Below are positions 23,300 through 34,401 of a stretch of 64,000 bases of DNA, piece after piece. Position numbers and translations under genes: made by a program. How positions within the stretch are numbered: the first letter of the stretch is position 1; every line of letters starts with the position of its first letter. The stretch is from Hedera helix (Eukaryota; Streptophyta; Magnoliopsida; Apiales; Araliaceae), in NCBI GenBank assembly GCA_947179155.2, contig OX359282.1:32892221-32956220 (forward strand). The letters run 5' to 3'. The notes beneath the pieces are model-generated. The model was not told the origin of the DNA, ran no database searches, and saw only the letters and a program-made list of their open reading frames with translations.

Positions 23300-24300
23300 A
23301 AAAATATTTGGTCCTCCAGATTTCCAAACCATAAGCATATATCTAAAAATAACATGTTCAAATAACAAAAGAGTTAAATACCTTATTATTGGTTGCCTGA
23401 AAGTTGAAACACTCATCCTCGAGTTAGCCTTGGACTTGTTATGGTTACTTCCTCCTTCCTTGCATCTCCTTTAGGTGGAGGGTTCTTGGGACATTACGAA
23501 ATTTTATGACCTAACTCTCCATAATGAAAGCACGCACCCGTATTCCAATGATATTATTTATCTGGGTGGTTCTTACCATAGCTCCCACATTTTAATTTGT
23601 CCTATTGGTTTACTTGATTTCCCCGAAATTTATCGGTTTGGTTATTTATCTTTTTTCGCAGGTCCCCCATGGATCGACTCTCCCCTAGAAGGTTCCTTCC
23701 TCTTTCGATTGACATTCTTCCCATTTTTAATCTCTATTAGGTCCTTCTCAATAACCAATGCCTTATGGAGCACCGCATCATATGTGGGTAGCTCAAAAGA
23801 TGTAACGCCGTGCCTTATGTCGACCTGTAACCTGTCCTCTAACCTACAGGCTTTTGTCACCTCTTCTGGTATTAAGGTAGGTGCATACTTAGCGAGCTTT
23901 GTAAACTCGGCTTCATATTGGGCAACTGGCTTGCTCCCTTGTTCTAGCCTAATGAATTCCTTCTCCTTTTATGCCTGAATCGTTCTAGGAAAATACTTGT
24001 TGGTAAATGCCTCTTTGAACATGCTTCAAGTGTAGGGTTAGGGATTTTCCTTTTTTTTCCTTTTCTCCAGAAGCCACCAATCATAAGCTCTACCCTGCAG
24101 TTGGTAAACCGCCAACGTCACCTTATTAATTTCGGTACTCCTTAAAAAGTCAAACGCTTTCTCCATTTCTTGAATTCACTTCTCAACGATAATAGGGTCT
24201 GTAGTCCCTTCAAATATGGGTGGGTTCAATCGTTTGAATTTTGCTACTATGTCACGTTGCCCAGAGTGTTGATTTTGTACTAATTGGGCTAAGGTATTAA
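23300..24300 (-). pseudogene. Decayed gypsy gag with CCHC zinc knuckle
   Basis: On the minus strand, from high to low coordinates: FKRLNPPIFEGTTDP (around 24230), then ACRLEDRLQVDIRHGVTSFE (23790-23850), then a zinc-knuckle pattern C-x2-CG-x4-H...ACF-x2-GELGH (around 23500-23600). This is the usual gag order of chromovirus-type gypsy elements. Stops and frame changes disrupt it. A plus-strand open stretch over the same bases is its shadow. Confidence 0.75.
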
Positions 24301-24701
24301 TGAGTTCCACATATTTTCTACGTCCTCGATGACGAAAATTTAACTAAAGAAATCTTTTTATAAAAAGTCCTCTTACAATAAGGTCTTTCACAAAATTGGA
24401 GGTCTTATTGTTGGTCCATATATAGTTTATGAAAGGAGGAAAAATTTGAGAAATAACTGATGTAGAACTTAAGTTAGACTTGGATATTACAATAGAAGTT
24501 TTCCATAATTTATAACTCTTGTTTGACACCCGCTTTAGGGTATACATTGTTTTTCATAATTCATAGTTACTGATTATACATTGTTTGACTCTGGTAAATT
24601 TTAATCTTCTTGTTTGACCACCGATTTACATACTCCAAGTGGGGTGTTCCGATGACACCTCCTTTTTTATTCCACCTAATTGAAGGGCTAAAAAGAAAAC
24701 C

Positions 24702-24873
24702 TTCATTGCTGGACGAAAAAATTGGATTGTACGGCGTGGGTTGCCTTAATGACTGTAATTTTTCGCTCCGGACACCAAGAGATATATGACTTCATTGTTG
24801 GCCGAAGGAATTGGATGTACGGGGTGGGTTCACTGGGTTGCCATGATGACGGTAATTTTTTGTTCCTTACACC

Positions 24874-24934
<61 letters not shown>

Positions 24935-25075
24935 CTTCGTTGTTGGATGAAGGAAGGTTTGTCTTGATGACGTTAATTTTTCGCTCCTTGCACCAAGATA
25001 TATATGACTTCATTGTTGGACGACGAAATTAGATGCACGGGATGGGCTGTCTTGATGGTGGTAATTCTTTCTTTG
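24702..25075. repeat. Tandem repeat, four units of ~75-150 bp
   Basis: Four units each run from TTCATTGTTGGACGA (or a close variant) through a GGGTTG-CTTGATGAC core to TAATTTTTCGCTCC and CACCAAGATATATATGACTT. The second is expanded by an (AT)n run (24872-24932). No coding potential is visible. Confidence 0.85.
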
Positions 25076-25189
25076 TTACATCCAAGACAATTTTTTCCTC
25101 CTTTCACCAACGCACCTTTATGCTTTGTTGGACCAAGGAGCATTTTGCAAATTTCTGCCGTGCAGCCTTCCTCCTGTAAGTCAAGTTAC

Positions 25190-25625
25190 TCAACCCACCA
25201 CCCGTCATCGTAGTTGACGGGTGATAATTGATTTTTTTTTTTTTTTTTTAATATAACTTTAACAAAAAAAAAAAAAAAAATTCAATTTCCACCCGTCAAC
25301 TAAGATGATGGTGACGGGTGGTAGGTTGAGTTTTTTTTTTTTTTTTTTAATATAACTTTAACAAAAAAAAAAAAATTCTCACTCGTTATCTTAGTTAACG
25401 GGTGGAGTGTTGAGTTTTTTTTATTTTTATTTTTATAATATAACTTTAACAAAAAAAAAAAAACAAATTCAATTCCCAGATGACGGGTGGTGGAAATTTT
25501 TATTTTTTTTTGTTAAAGTTATATTAAAAAAAAAAAAAAATTAAACACTCCACCCGTCAACTAAGATGACGGGTGGACTGAGAATTTTTTTTTTCCTACC
25601 CGTTATCTTAGATAGCAGGTGGGAC
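25190..25625. repeat. Array of six CACCCGTCA/TGACGGGTG hairpins separated by poly-T/poly-A
   Basis: Six imperfect palindromes of the form CACCCGTCAACTAAGATGACGGGTG (split here as CACCCGTCA - ACTAAGA - TGACGGGTG) occur at about 25198, 25298, 25380, 25482, 25552 and 25600. Most spacers contain the conserved core AATATAACTTTAAC between long T and A runs. The spacer is inverted in the fifth interval (GTTAAAGTTATATT). It ends next to a motif CTTGCTATGGACCATTCCCC before (AT)n at 25720-25744. No known family is assigned. Confidence 0.8.
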
Positions 25626-25744
25626 TCCATCTTATCCATTAAAATCATTATTTCAACGGTTGAAGATGCATTTGCTGGAATAGTGTCCATAACAAACGCT
25701 TGCTATGGACCATTCCCCATATATATATATATATATATATATAT

Positions 25745-26217
25745 TGTAGGATTTTAATAATATGTATGTTATCACAAGTTTACACAAATACATTAACGAG
25801 AACCAAAATCATACCCTCGAAGCGTGATCTTTTGGTGCGGAAGAACTCATACGGTTTAAATGCCAAACTCAAACCCAAACAGTCGTCTCCGAACTACAGA
25901 ATGAGAACGGAGAACAAATTCGCGATCCGTCACAATTTGGGAATTCAGTTGTTATGTTTTGAGCTCTGTATCTATTTTTTGGCTTAATCAATATACTGTA
26001 TATTGATAACTGATGATGGGATGATCCTCAAATGAACTGAGGTCGTGGGTTTTATAAGCGTAGTGGTTTAATCCACTCCCTATAAAACCTTCAACCACTC
26101 AGTCAACTTAACGTTATAATTATAACGTTAAAGACTGAGTCTCAATAGCCATCTGACTAACAACCAAATGGGCTGCACCCTCCATGGGCGCCCCATTTAG
26201 ATATCCAAGATCTAACA
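25745..26217 (-). repeat. 3' LTR of the copia element
   Basis: 473 bp. On the minus strand it begins TGTTAGATCTTGG and ends AAAATCCTACA. It is preceded by the polypurine tract GGGCGAGTGGGAGA (26218-26231). A TATA-like core CGCTTATAAAACCC lies at about 26046-26059. It inserted directly against an (AT)n run. Confidence 0.85.
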
Positions 26218-26569
26218 TCTCCCACTCGCCCATGGCGGGGACGACGTAATCATCACAACTGCCAAAAAATTAGCTCAAACCAAAATAACATGTATCCATA
26301 TTTGCCGGATCGTGCAACCGTTGAGTTCACCTGTAATGTGGGAGCTCTACACCAAACCCGTTAGGGCCAACATAGAGGCATCTACCCTTTCAAGAAAATA
26401 GCGCGGGAGCTCTCACGTCAAACTCAATTAGTTCACGTAGAGACTACAACCTATAAACTCATAGTACCTCAGACACATTTGAATTTCACTAGGTTAAGTA
26501 TCTCTAATCCCTCAAAGAGTCATACTTAACCACCTTTGGGCCCAAGTCCATTTCGTATCTCACTTATTA

Positions 26570-27375
26570 CAATATCGCTATCGAAGCGCTATAGTTGTCG
26601 ACAATAAGTGCAGAACGAGGTGAAATCAAATTATCTTCCTTTTGCCCTAATACTATTAAGATATGAATTAACTGCTTTCCCAGAATCGGTCCTTAGAGTC
26701 TCATCAATTTTGACCTTAGGAATCGAAACCAAAGTAGCAACACTAATCCATGTCTTTGTAGTATAGTCAAAGATCACAAATAGCACTTGATGTAGGAATA
26801 AAGATTTTGTCATACAGGACTCACACGGTGAGGAAACAGGGATCCATTCACTCACCTCCTTTACATGGTCGTTAAGCACATGTAACACTCTCACAACATA
26901 CTATTCTATAGCCTTGTTGTGCGGACCTTAGTCTAGTCACTCCTAGAGTGTCTAACTCGAACATTTCAAAAATGCTCGCTTATCAAAGCGCCACATTTAA
27001 AATTTCGCGTCCGGTTATCATGTTATGGCAGACAATCTCATCTATAAGAGCATATGTCATATGGTCATGTCGTACGGATTTTAGTTCAGTCGCACCACAA
27101 GCGCCTAACTCGAATTTCTAGATTGCTCGCTTTCCCAAGCGCCAACTCTGAAATTTCGCATCCGGCTATCAATACAGGTTAATATAGATGGTGGGGCATT
27201 CTATATTCAGTTAATCCAAATTAACCTCATCTTGGCTCATGCCAAGGCGACATAATATTTCATATTGCTTGCTATCAAGCGCCAATTGATTGTTATCCAA
27301 AACATTAAAGTTCGCTACTCAAAGCGCCAATATGAACTGTCTCAATCTTGCTCGCTCTTCAAAGCGTCAAGGGTG
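26570..27375 (-). repeat. Dispersed GCTCGCT-AAGCGCC motif in copia 3' non-coding region
   Basis: A short palindromic motif of the form GCTCGCTT-TCAAAGCGCCA recurs at about 26970, 27120, 27265, 27312 and 27352, with a weaker form at 26575 (CGCTATCGAAGCGCTAT). The first two are embedded in a longer repeat (AAATTTCGC-TCCGG-TATCA). No open frame is present here. Confidence 0.75.
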
Positions 27376-27605
27376 ATTGCTCGTGTGAGTGAGCCAATCA
27401 ACCTGGTGACATATATTTAGTGTGTACATATCCAATATGCATAATAACTGTGTGAACCATTAATATTTATCTTATGCGCTAAAATAACACAATCATGGGT
27501 AAGAACAAATGAATCTCGCATAAACGATAAATATCTCGATACAACAATGAATAGCTTTAATACAAGCCAAATAATGAGTGATATATAATAAAATAAGAAA
27601 GTACA

Positions 27606-29120
27606 TCAAACCCTACGAAGTCCTAAGGAACAAACATGCCTACAAAAAGCATCTCTCGGTATCGATTTCGTCAAGGGATCCGTTACCATAAGGTCAGTGG
27701 GCATGTACTCCAATATCACCTCATTATTTGCTATGTTCTCTCTCATGAAGTTCATCCTCAAATCAATGTGCTTCGTCCTACTGTGATACTTAGGGTCATT
27801 AGTGTAACCTAGGGCCGCTGTGCTATCACAGTAAACAGTCACAGGATTTGAAGCATGAGGGACGACTCCAAGATACTCGAAGAATCTCCTCAACCATATG
27901 GCTTCCTGAACAGCTGACGTACATGCTACAAACTCCGACTCCATTTTTGAAAGAGCAACGCAAGTCTGTTTCTTGCTACACCAAGTGATGGCACCACCAT
28001 GTAGCAAGAATGCATATCCTGAGGTCGACTTGCGCACCCCTTGGTTACCTCCCCAACTAGCATCAAAGTAACCAATCAATCGCAGGTCCGGTCCTCCATA
28101 GCACAACATGTAGTCCAAAGTACCTTTCAAATATCGCAAGATCCTCTTGATTGCCCTCCAGTGAGTAATTCCAGGGTTTGACTGATAACGACCGAGATAA
28201 CCGATTACATATGCTATGTCAGGCCGAGTACACACAACTGCATACATTTACTTTCCTATAGCACTGGCATACGGGTAGTGGGACATTTTCTCAATTTCCT
28301 CGGGAGAATTAGGGCATTGCTCGGGTCCAATGGCATCGCCTTTAGCGATATGAGTGTCTATGAGTTTGCAGTTGCTCATTTGGAATTGCTCCAGAACCTT
28401 CTTAAGGTAAGTCTCTTGAGACAAACCAAGAAGCTTTCTTGAGCGATCTCTATAGATCTTAACTCCAAGAACATAAGTTGCTTCTCCCATGTCCTTCATC
28501 TCAAAGTTAGAGGACAACCACCCTTTAGTGGTAACAATCATCTCCTTATCGTTCCCAGCTAGTAGGATGTCGTCGACATACATCGATAGGATAAGGAATT
28601 TATCTTTGGATCGTTTAATATACACACAATGGTCTTCCTCGTTCATCGTAAACCCATCACTAATGACGGCTCGATGGAATCTCAGATACCATTGCCTAGA
28701 TGCCTGTTTCAAACCATAGATAGAACGTTTGAGCTTGCAGACTTTGCGCTCTTGTCCTTCTATGATGAAACCCTCGGGTTGATCCATGTATATCTCCTCA
28801 GCTAAATCTCCATTGAGAAAAGCTGTCTTAACATCCATTTGATATAACTCTAGATCCAAATGTGCGACAATAGCTAAAATGAGGCGAATTGAGGCAAACC
28901 TCACAACTGGTGAGAATGTCTTCTCGTAATCAATTCCCTCTTGCTGGGTGTAGCCCTTGGCTACAAGACGAGCTTTGTACCGATCGATGGAACCGTCCGC
29001 CTTGCTTTTGACTTTAAGAACCCATTTGTTCCTAATAGCCTTTCGCCCTGGTGGAAGGTCAACCAAGTTCCAGACTTGATTAGTCCTCATGGATTCCATC
29101 TCATCTATCATTGCAGTCAT
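27606..29120 (-). pseudogene. Copia reverse transcriptase and RNase H
   Basis: Reverse transcriptase (29120-28248): VWNLVDLPPGRKAIRNKWVL, RYKARLVAKGYTQQEGIDYE, QMDVKTAFLNGDL and the catalytic YVDDILLAGND (YVDD at residues 181-184). A TAA stop at 28248-28250 separates it, in the same frame, from RNase H (28247-27606): TRPDIAY, RILRYLKGT, GYFDASWGG, KSTSGYAF, YCDSTAALGYTNDPKYHSRT and the end of the polyprotein. A TGA (29121-29123) marks its upstream border. Codons are otherwise intact, so decay is recent or light. Confidence 0.95.
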
Positions 29121-29345
29121 TCACTTATCACTAGCAGTAGATGATAGAGCATCTCGATAAGATCGAGGTTCCTCATCTTCATGCGTATCGGCCAGAAAGG
29201 CATTCCCCTCAATCTCAAAGAGACGACGTGGAATGTTACCCCTTTGACTTTTACGCATTTGAGGAACAAGAGACTCTTCATTCGATGGAAAAGTACTGCT
29301 TGAAGGCATGTCACTCCCACTATCTACAGGAGCCTGAGGAATTGC

Positions 29346-30270
29346 CTAATCGGACTCTACTGTACGAGTTGGGGCGCTCAAATCTTCCTCCATCTCATAA
29401 AAGTTCATCTCTTTGCTCATATCACCTTTGCTAGGGAAATCCATCTCAAGGAAATCTGCATCTCGTGACTCTATCGCCGATACAGTCCCATCAGTTTGCT
29501 CTCCAACAAACACACAACCTTTGGAGTGTTCAGAATATCTTACAAAGATACACTTCTTACCCCTCGGGCCCAACTTTGCATGTTCATGAGAAGTGTTGTG
29601 CACATAAGCTGCTGATCCCCAAGGCCGCATATGGCCCAATTCGGGCTTTCTGCCGGTCCACAATTCATATGCGGTGGACTGAACGGATTTCGAAGGTACA
29701 CGATTAAGTATATATGTCGCAATCAATAATGCATCACCCCAATAGGAGATAGGCAAATTTGTTTGCGCCATCATAGACCTAACCATGTCTAATAATGTCC
29801 GATTCCTCCTCTCCGCCTCACCATTTTGTTGCGGAGTTCTAGGGATTGTCAGTTGCCTGATTATCCCTCTTTCCTCAAACAGTTCCTTGAACTGATCGGA
29901 CAGATACTCGCGGCCTCGGTCAGTTCGAAGTGCCTTAACACTTTTATCTAACAGTTTCTCGACCTCAATCAAATAACGTCTCAAGCATTCTAATGCTTCA
30001 GACTTATGAGAGATCAAAAAAGTATATCCGAAGCGCGTATAGTCATCTATCATTGTGAGAAAGTAGGAACGTTCATGCCTTTCTTTCACATTCATAGGGT
30101 CACAGATGTCTGAGTGAATGAGTTGCAATGGCGTTTCTGCCCTAGTGGCTTTACCAAATGGTTTCTAATTGACTTTCCTGCTAGACAATGTTCACAAGTG
30201 GGTAGATTGACTTTAGCGAGTGGGCCTAAAAGACCTGCTCGAGCTAACCTAGTCATTCTATCCTGTCCAA
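29346..30270 (-). pseudogene. Copia integrase
   Basis: The catalytic core (30128-29346) contains the three acidic positions in HSDICDPM, LRTDRGREYLS and PQQNGEAERRNRTLLD. The upstream zinc-binding part (HARLGHIG ... CEHC) is readable at 30270-30140 but in a different frame, so one frameshift lies at about 30130-30160. A stop follows VESD (29346), after which the linker to reverse transcriptase continues in frame. Confidence 0.93.
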
Positions 30271-30289
30271 TATGGCCTAATCTAGCATG

Positions 30290-30943
30290 TCATTGAATTG
30301 AACTAACATTATCATTCTCAACAAGCAACGAATATGAATCATTACTATTAATGCTAGAATCAACAGTATATAAAACCATAAAACCATTATTAATAAAACC
30401 ATATCCAAAAATATTCGTCCCATGCGAAATTATTACAACGTTGTTCTCAAAACTAACAGAATAGCCTAAACGAAGTACTGACAAAACAGAAAATAAATTT
30501 TGCCGGACATCCGGCGCATAAAATACATCATATAGGGTCAATGCAGAGCCTCCTCGCATTTCCAGTTTGTAAGTGATAGTGCCTAGCACGTCCACACTGG
30601 AATCATTCCCCATGAATACTTTTCTGCCAGCCGGAATGCGGCGGTATTCCACGAATCCACTCCGATCTCTAGCTATGTGGTCCGTTGCTCCTGAATCTAC
30701 AATCCACATATAGAGAGAATGAGCAACCATAACAGTACTTGATACTAAGCACATAGATAGATTAGGACTAGGAATTACCTTCTTCGGCTCAGTGCATTCA
30801 TGAGCGAAGTGTCCCGCCTTGTCACAATTGTAGCATGTCATCTTGGCCTTGTCCTTTTTGCCAGCACCTCGCTTGCCTCTTTTTCGTTTGCTGACACCAC
30901 CACTCGCAACCATCTTATGCGTAGTAGGATTACTCACAGCCAT
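30290..30943 (-). pseudogene. Copia gag zinc knuckle and aspartic protease
   Basis: A basic stretch SKRKRGKRGAGKKDKAK leads into the CCHC knuckle CYNCDKAGHFAHEC, then the protease active site WIVDSGATDHI, then the typical FYAPDVRQNLFSV region. It shares the frame of the gag upstream but is cut by a stop near 31047, and ends in a stop just before the integrase zinc-binding region. Confidence 0.93.
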
Positions 30944-31039
30944 CTTAGGCGCAGTAGGATTAGCAGATTTCTTGCCCTTTTTTGGCTTGAACCCTTTATA
31001 AGTGCTCGATTCAGCTACATATGCCCTAGAGGACTTGAA

Positions 31040-32032
31040 AACTTAAAGGCGCTCAACCTCGAGCTCAAGGTGGCGACGAATATCATCAAAATTTCTGATA
31101 TTCTCGTTATGGGTCATGTTGACCCGCATATGTTCCCAACTGTCGGGAAGAGAGCGAACCACTGCTGAAATCTACTGCTTGTATGACAGCTGAGTGCCAC
31201 CGGATTTTAATTCTCGGATCATGTTAGCCATGATTCGAAGGTGTTGTTTCATTGTGTGGTTATCACATTTTTTATAACCATCGAATCTTATGGCTAACTC
31301 TTTCAGCCTTGTCAGCAAGGTGCCGCCAAACTTCGTCTTGAGAGCTTCCCACATCTCATGTGTCGTTGAGTATTGTTCATACTCAAACAGGAAGTCGTTG
31401 TTTATGCAACTCAGGAACGTTATGCGAGCGATTCGGTCCTTTTTGCGCCAACTTTCGAAGGCTACAACCTTGACCGGATCCTTTGCATCTTCACCGTCTG
31501 GTTTTGTCATTTTGGATAGCATATGTTCCCAACTGTCCGGAAGAGAGCGAACCACTGCTGAAATCTGCTGCTTGTATGACAGCTGAGTGCCACCGGATTT
31601 TAATTCCCGGATCATGTTAGCCATGATTCGAAGGTGTTGTTTCATTGTGTGGTTATCACATTTTTTATAACCATCGAATCTTATGGCTAACTCTCTCAGC
31701 CTTGTCAACGAGGTGCCGCCGAACTTCGTCTTGAGAGCTTCCCACATCTCATGTGCCGTTGAGTATTGTTCATACTCAAACAGGAAGTCGTTGTTCATGC
31801 AACTCAGGAACGTTATGCGAGCGATTCGGTCCTTTTTGCGCCAACTTTCAAAGGCTACAACCTTGACCGAATCATTTGCATCTTCACCGTCTGGTTTTGT
31901 CATTTTGGATAGCAGGGTTTCTTCAACCTCTTGCTCCTCTAAGACCATCCTAACCTTACGGTGTCATACATCGTAATTATCTCTGTCTAACTTGTTTCCT
32001 TGATTAAGATCTGCGATTATGTGTTTTGAAGT
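31040..32032 (-). pseudogene. Copia gag with internal in-frame duplication
   Basis: Starts MTSKHIIADLNQGNKLDRDN at 32032. A TGA interrupts it at a position where relatives carry tryptophan (near 31960). Two copies of a 131-codon block follow (about 31912-31520 and 31519-31127), each with EYEQYST-HEMWEALKTKFGG and MKQHLRIMANMIRELKSGG. The second ends at a TAG (near 31170) where the first copy has CAG. The unduplicated C-terminal part (NENIRNFDDIRRHLELEVER) ends in a TAA near 31047. Confidence 0.92.
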
Positions 32033-32039
32033 CATTTCT

Positions 32040-33090
32040 GTTTCGAAAAAAATTGATTAGAGATATTCATAGTTCACCACAGTATAATTATATCTTAGCC
32101 GCACGAATCAAATCAACATAAAAATAATTATGACATAAATATAGAAGGGAGACTTCGCCAAGCTTAGGAATCACAATTCATATAAATGTCCAATTATTTA
32201 AACATAATTTTTCGGCTCTTAAGACATTTAATTTAGGGAATAATTTTAATTAAATTACTACCACCTAAATCACTCTCACTAGAAACATGTGTGCATGTGC
32301 AATTACAACATAACAATTTAATTTCATGTATCAAACAATTAATATTTCAAAATATTAACAAATGAATTAAATAATAAGCAATATTACACAATTTAATATA
32401 CCAAGTATATTATAAACACATCAAAAAACTTCCCAAAAATTTTAACAGTGTATTACCATCATAAAAGGTTACTGTAATTTTCTGGGATTTTTCTGATAAT
32501 TATGCTAATTATCACAATTAATTAATCATTGCACAATTAAGTTGGAAATTAACAAACATATCCAAATATATTACTTTTCCAAAACAAACAGTGGAAACAT
32601 CAATTATATGCAAATAATTAATTTCTGTAAAATTTTCGGAATTTATTAATTTCATTTAGTATTTATAAATCATTTTTTATATAAAATAATTAATAAAAAC
32701 ATTTTCTGAAATTAATTAACCGGGCGGGTCAAGAACTGTGCCAGTCAAGAACCGCGGGTCGGAACAGGGTCAGGGCGCAGGTCAACCGTCAGGCGCGTGT
32801 ATAACACGCGCTAGCTGTTGAAGGGCGTCCGCGCATTGTGCGGGCGCGTGGTTTACCGCGGTCGCTTGAGGCGTGTGTAGTACACGCGCCGCCTTCCTGA
32901 CCTCCGTTCGCGACGTTGTTTTTTCTGTTGTGATCGTCTGGATAAGCTGAGTTCAATGGTATGTTCAACCACCATTTTGGGAGCTCCCATAATAATGTTG
33001 TAATGAACGAGCAAGCCACTGAGAGTGGTTATTGCACTTCATCTTCAACCTCCAACCTCAAATTGCGATTTTTGCTTACATTACTGATGA
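32040..33090 (-). other. Copia leader with GC-rich hairpins
   Basis: Region before gag on the minus strand. 32705-32935 is strikingly GC-rich against an AT-rich background and contains the perfect hairpin GCGCGTGT-ATA-ACACGCGC (32793-32811), a near-perfect one at about 32870-32890 (GGCGTGTGTA-G-TACACGCGCC) and the palindrome ACCGCGGT. 32040-32700 is AT-rich without visible genes. Confidence 0.6.
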
Positions 33091-33239
33091 AATATGAAAT
33101 TAATTTGTGTATATATATTCTGATATTAATGTATTGGATTGTTACATTAGCTATTTCTGACAGAATTTTCGAAGAAATTTTTGTCAGAATTCTGCAATTG
33201 CAATATTTGTTATGTATTTTCCTAATTTTTCAATATTAA

Positions 33240-33960
33240 AATAAACTAAGTAGTATTTACTTAGTTTTGTACTAATAACATAAAATGAAATGAACTAACA
33301 TAAAAAAAAGATAAGAAAATAAATTACATTAAATAAAATAATTATAGTAAACTAAAATATTTAAATTACATTAAATAATATAGTATAATATACTATAATG
33401 CAAATTATCTATTTATTAATAAAATAAAATAAAAATAAATAACATTAATTAAATATAATTACATAAAATTAAATTAAATTAAAGATAATGGAATGAAATT
33501 AAGTTACATTAAATATAATGAAAAATAAATTAAATTAAGTAAAATATAATTAATATAATATAATTAAATTAAATTAAATTAAGTAAAATAAATCAAAATA
33601 AAAGTAATATAATATAATATAATATAATTAAGTTAAATTAAATATAATTAAAATAAATTAAGCAAAATAAAATATAATTAAATTAATTAAATTAAATTAA
33701 TTACATAACATTAAGTTAAATTAAATATACTTAAAATAAAATAAATGAAATTCTTTAAAACAAAATAAAATAAAATAAATTTAATATAATATAATTAAAT
33801 AAAATAAAATGAAGTCAAATTAAATAAAATTAAGTGAAGTTAAATATAATTAAAAAAAATAAATTAAATTAAGTAAAATAAAAGAAACTAAATAAAATAT
33901 AATTTAATTAATTTAATATACTAAAATTAATTTAATATAATTAGATTAAATTCAATTCCT
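33240..33960. repeat. Low-complexity TAAAT/TAAAATAAAT tract
   Basis: About 700 bp of drifting short repeats built from TTAAAT, ATAAAATA and TATAATA. Nothing else is visible. Confidence 0.9.
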
Positions 33961-34401
33961 TCTAATCACTTGTGCATGGACTTTGGTTAGGAGCTTAGAA
34001 ACCCATTTGACATTCACTCACTAGGAGTGAATGTCGAATAGTCCCCCGTCTGGACTGTTGTTAGATTTTATGTCTCACTTAGGTTTGTGCCAACAATTTG
34101 AGTACGTTTTATTTGTTTTGGGACTTTTCGCTGATATTTTTACATGTTCTCTGAGTGCATACTTAGTCTACGTTGACGTGGTCTATTTCGTGTACTTAGA
34201 GACCATGGGGAGGTGCTGTCGAAATTTCTTTGAAACAGAAAAAGCGTGCTTAAGGTGTTGGCACAAGTGAGGAGACTATAAACATGATTCTGATGGGTTT
34301 GACGACTTATTAAATATAAACTTCAGAAGTATATTTTATTTAATTAAATTAATTAACTGCATATTAATTGCGTTTTATTTTTGTATTTCAATAATATATT
34401 T

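Larger units (their letters stand above)
19950..24491 (-). mobile_element. Minus-strand Ty3/gypsy remnant, split by a solo LTR
   Basis: Two copies of one LTR piece lie at about 19955-20168 and 24301-24491, sharing GAGTTCCACA, AATAAGGTCTTTC and TATATAGTTTATGAAAGGAG. Read on the minus strand the LTR begins TGTAATACCCAAGTCTAAC, and directly before that start sits a polypurine tract (AAGGGGGAGGTAAT, minus strand of about 23283-23300). Between is only a gag remnant (23300-24300). Polymerase is absent, so the element is internally deleted. Confidence 0.75.
25745..33090 (-). mobile_element. Ty1/copia retrotransposon, decayed and lacking its 5' LTR
   Basis: The minus-strand order is leader (33090-32040), gag (32032-31040), zinc knuckle and protease (30943-30290), integrase (30250-29346), reverse transcriptase (29120-28248), RNase H (28247-27606), 3' non-coding region (27605-26218), 3' LTR (26217-25745). 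PR-INT-RT-RH order is diagnostic of copia. I found no second LTR and no TGGTATCAGAGC primer site on the right, where AT-rich low-complexity DNA begins at about 33090. Several stops and one frameshift make it non-autonomous. Confidence 0.92.

Noticed and set aside
23475..23978. 167-codon plus-strand open stretch
   Set aside because: It is the antisense shadow of the minus-strand gypsy gag remnant, which has recognisable gag and zinc-knuckle residues.
25190..25625. CRISPR-like regular palindromic repeats
   Set aside because: Repeats are hairpins with homopolymer spacers in plant DNA, not unique spacers; no cas genes; a eukaryotic context.
34031..34270. 79-codon open stretch before the CACTA gene blocks
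   Set aside because: Hydrophobic, no match to a transposase motif I recognise; could be part of the lost transposase gene but not supportable.
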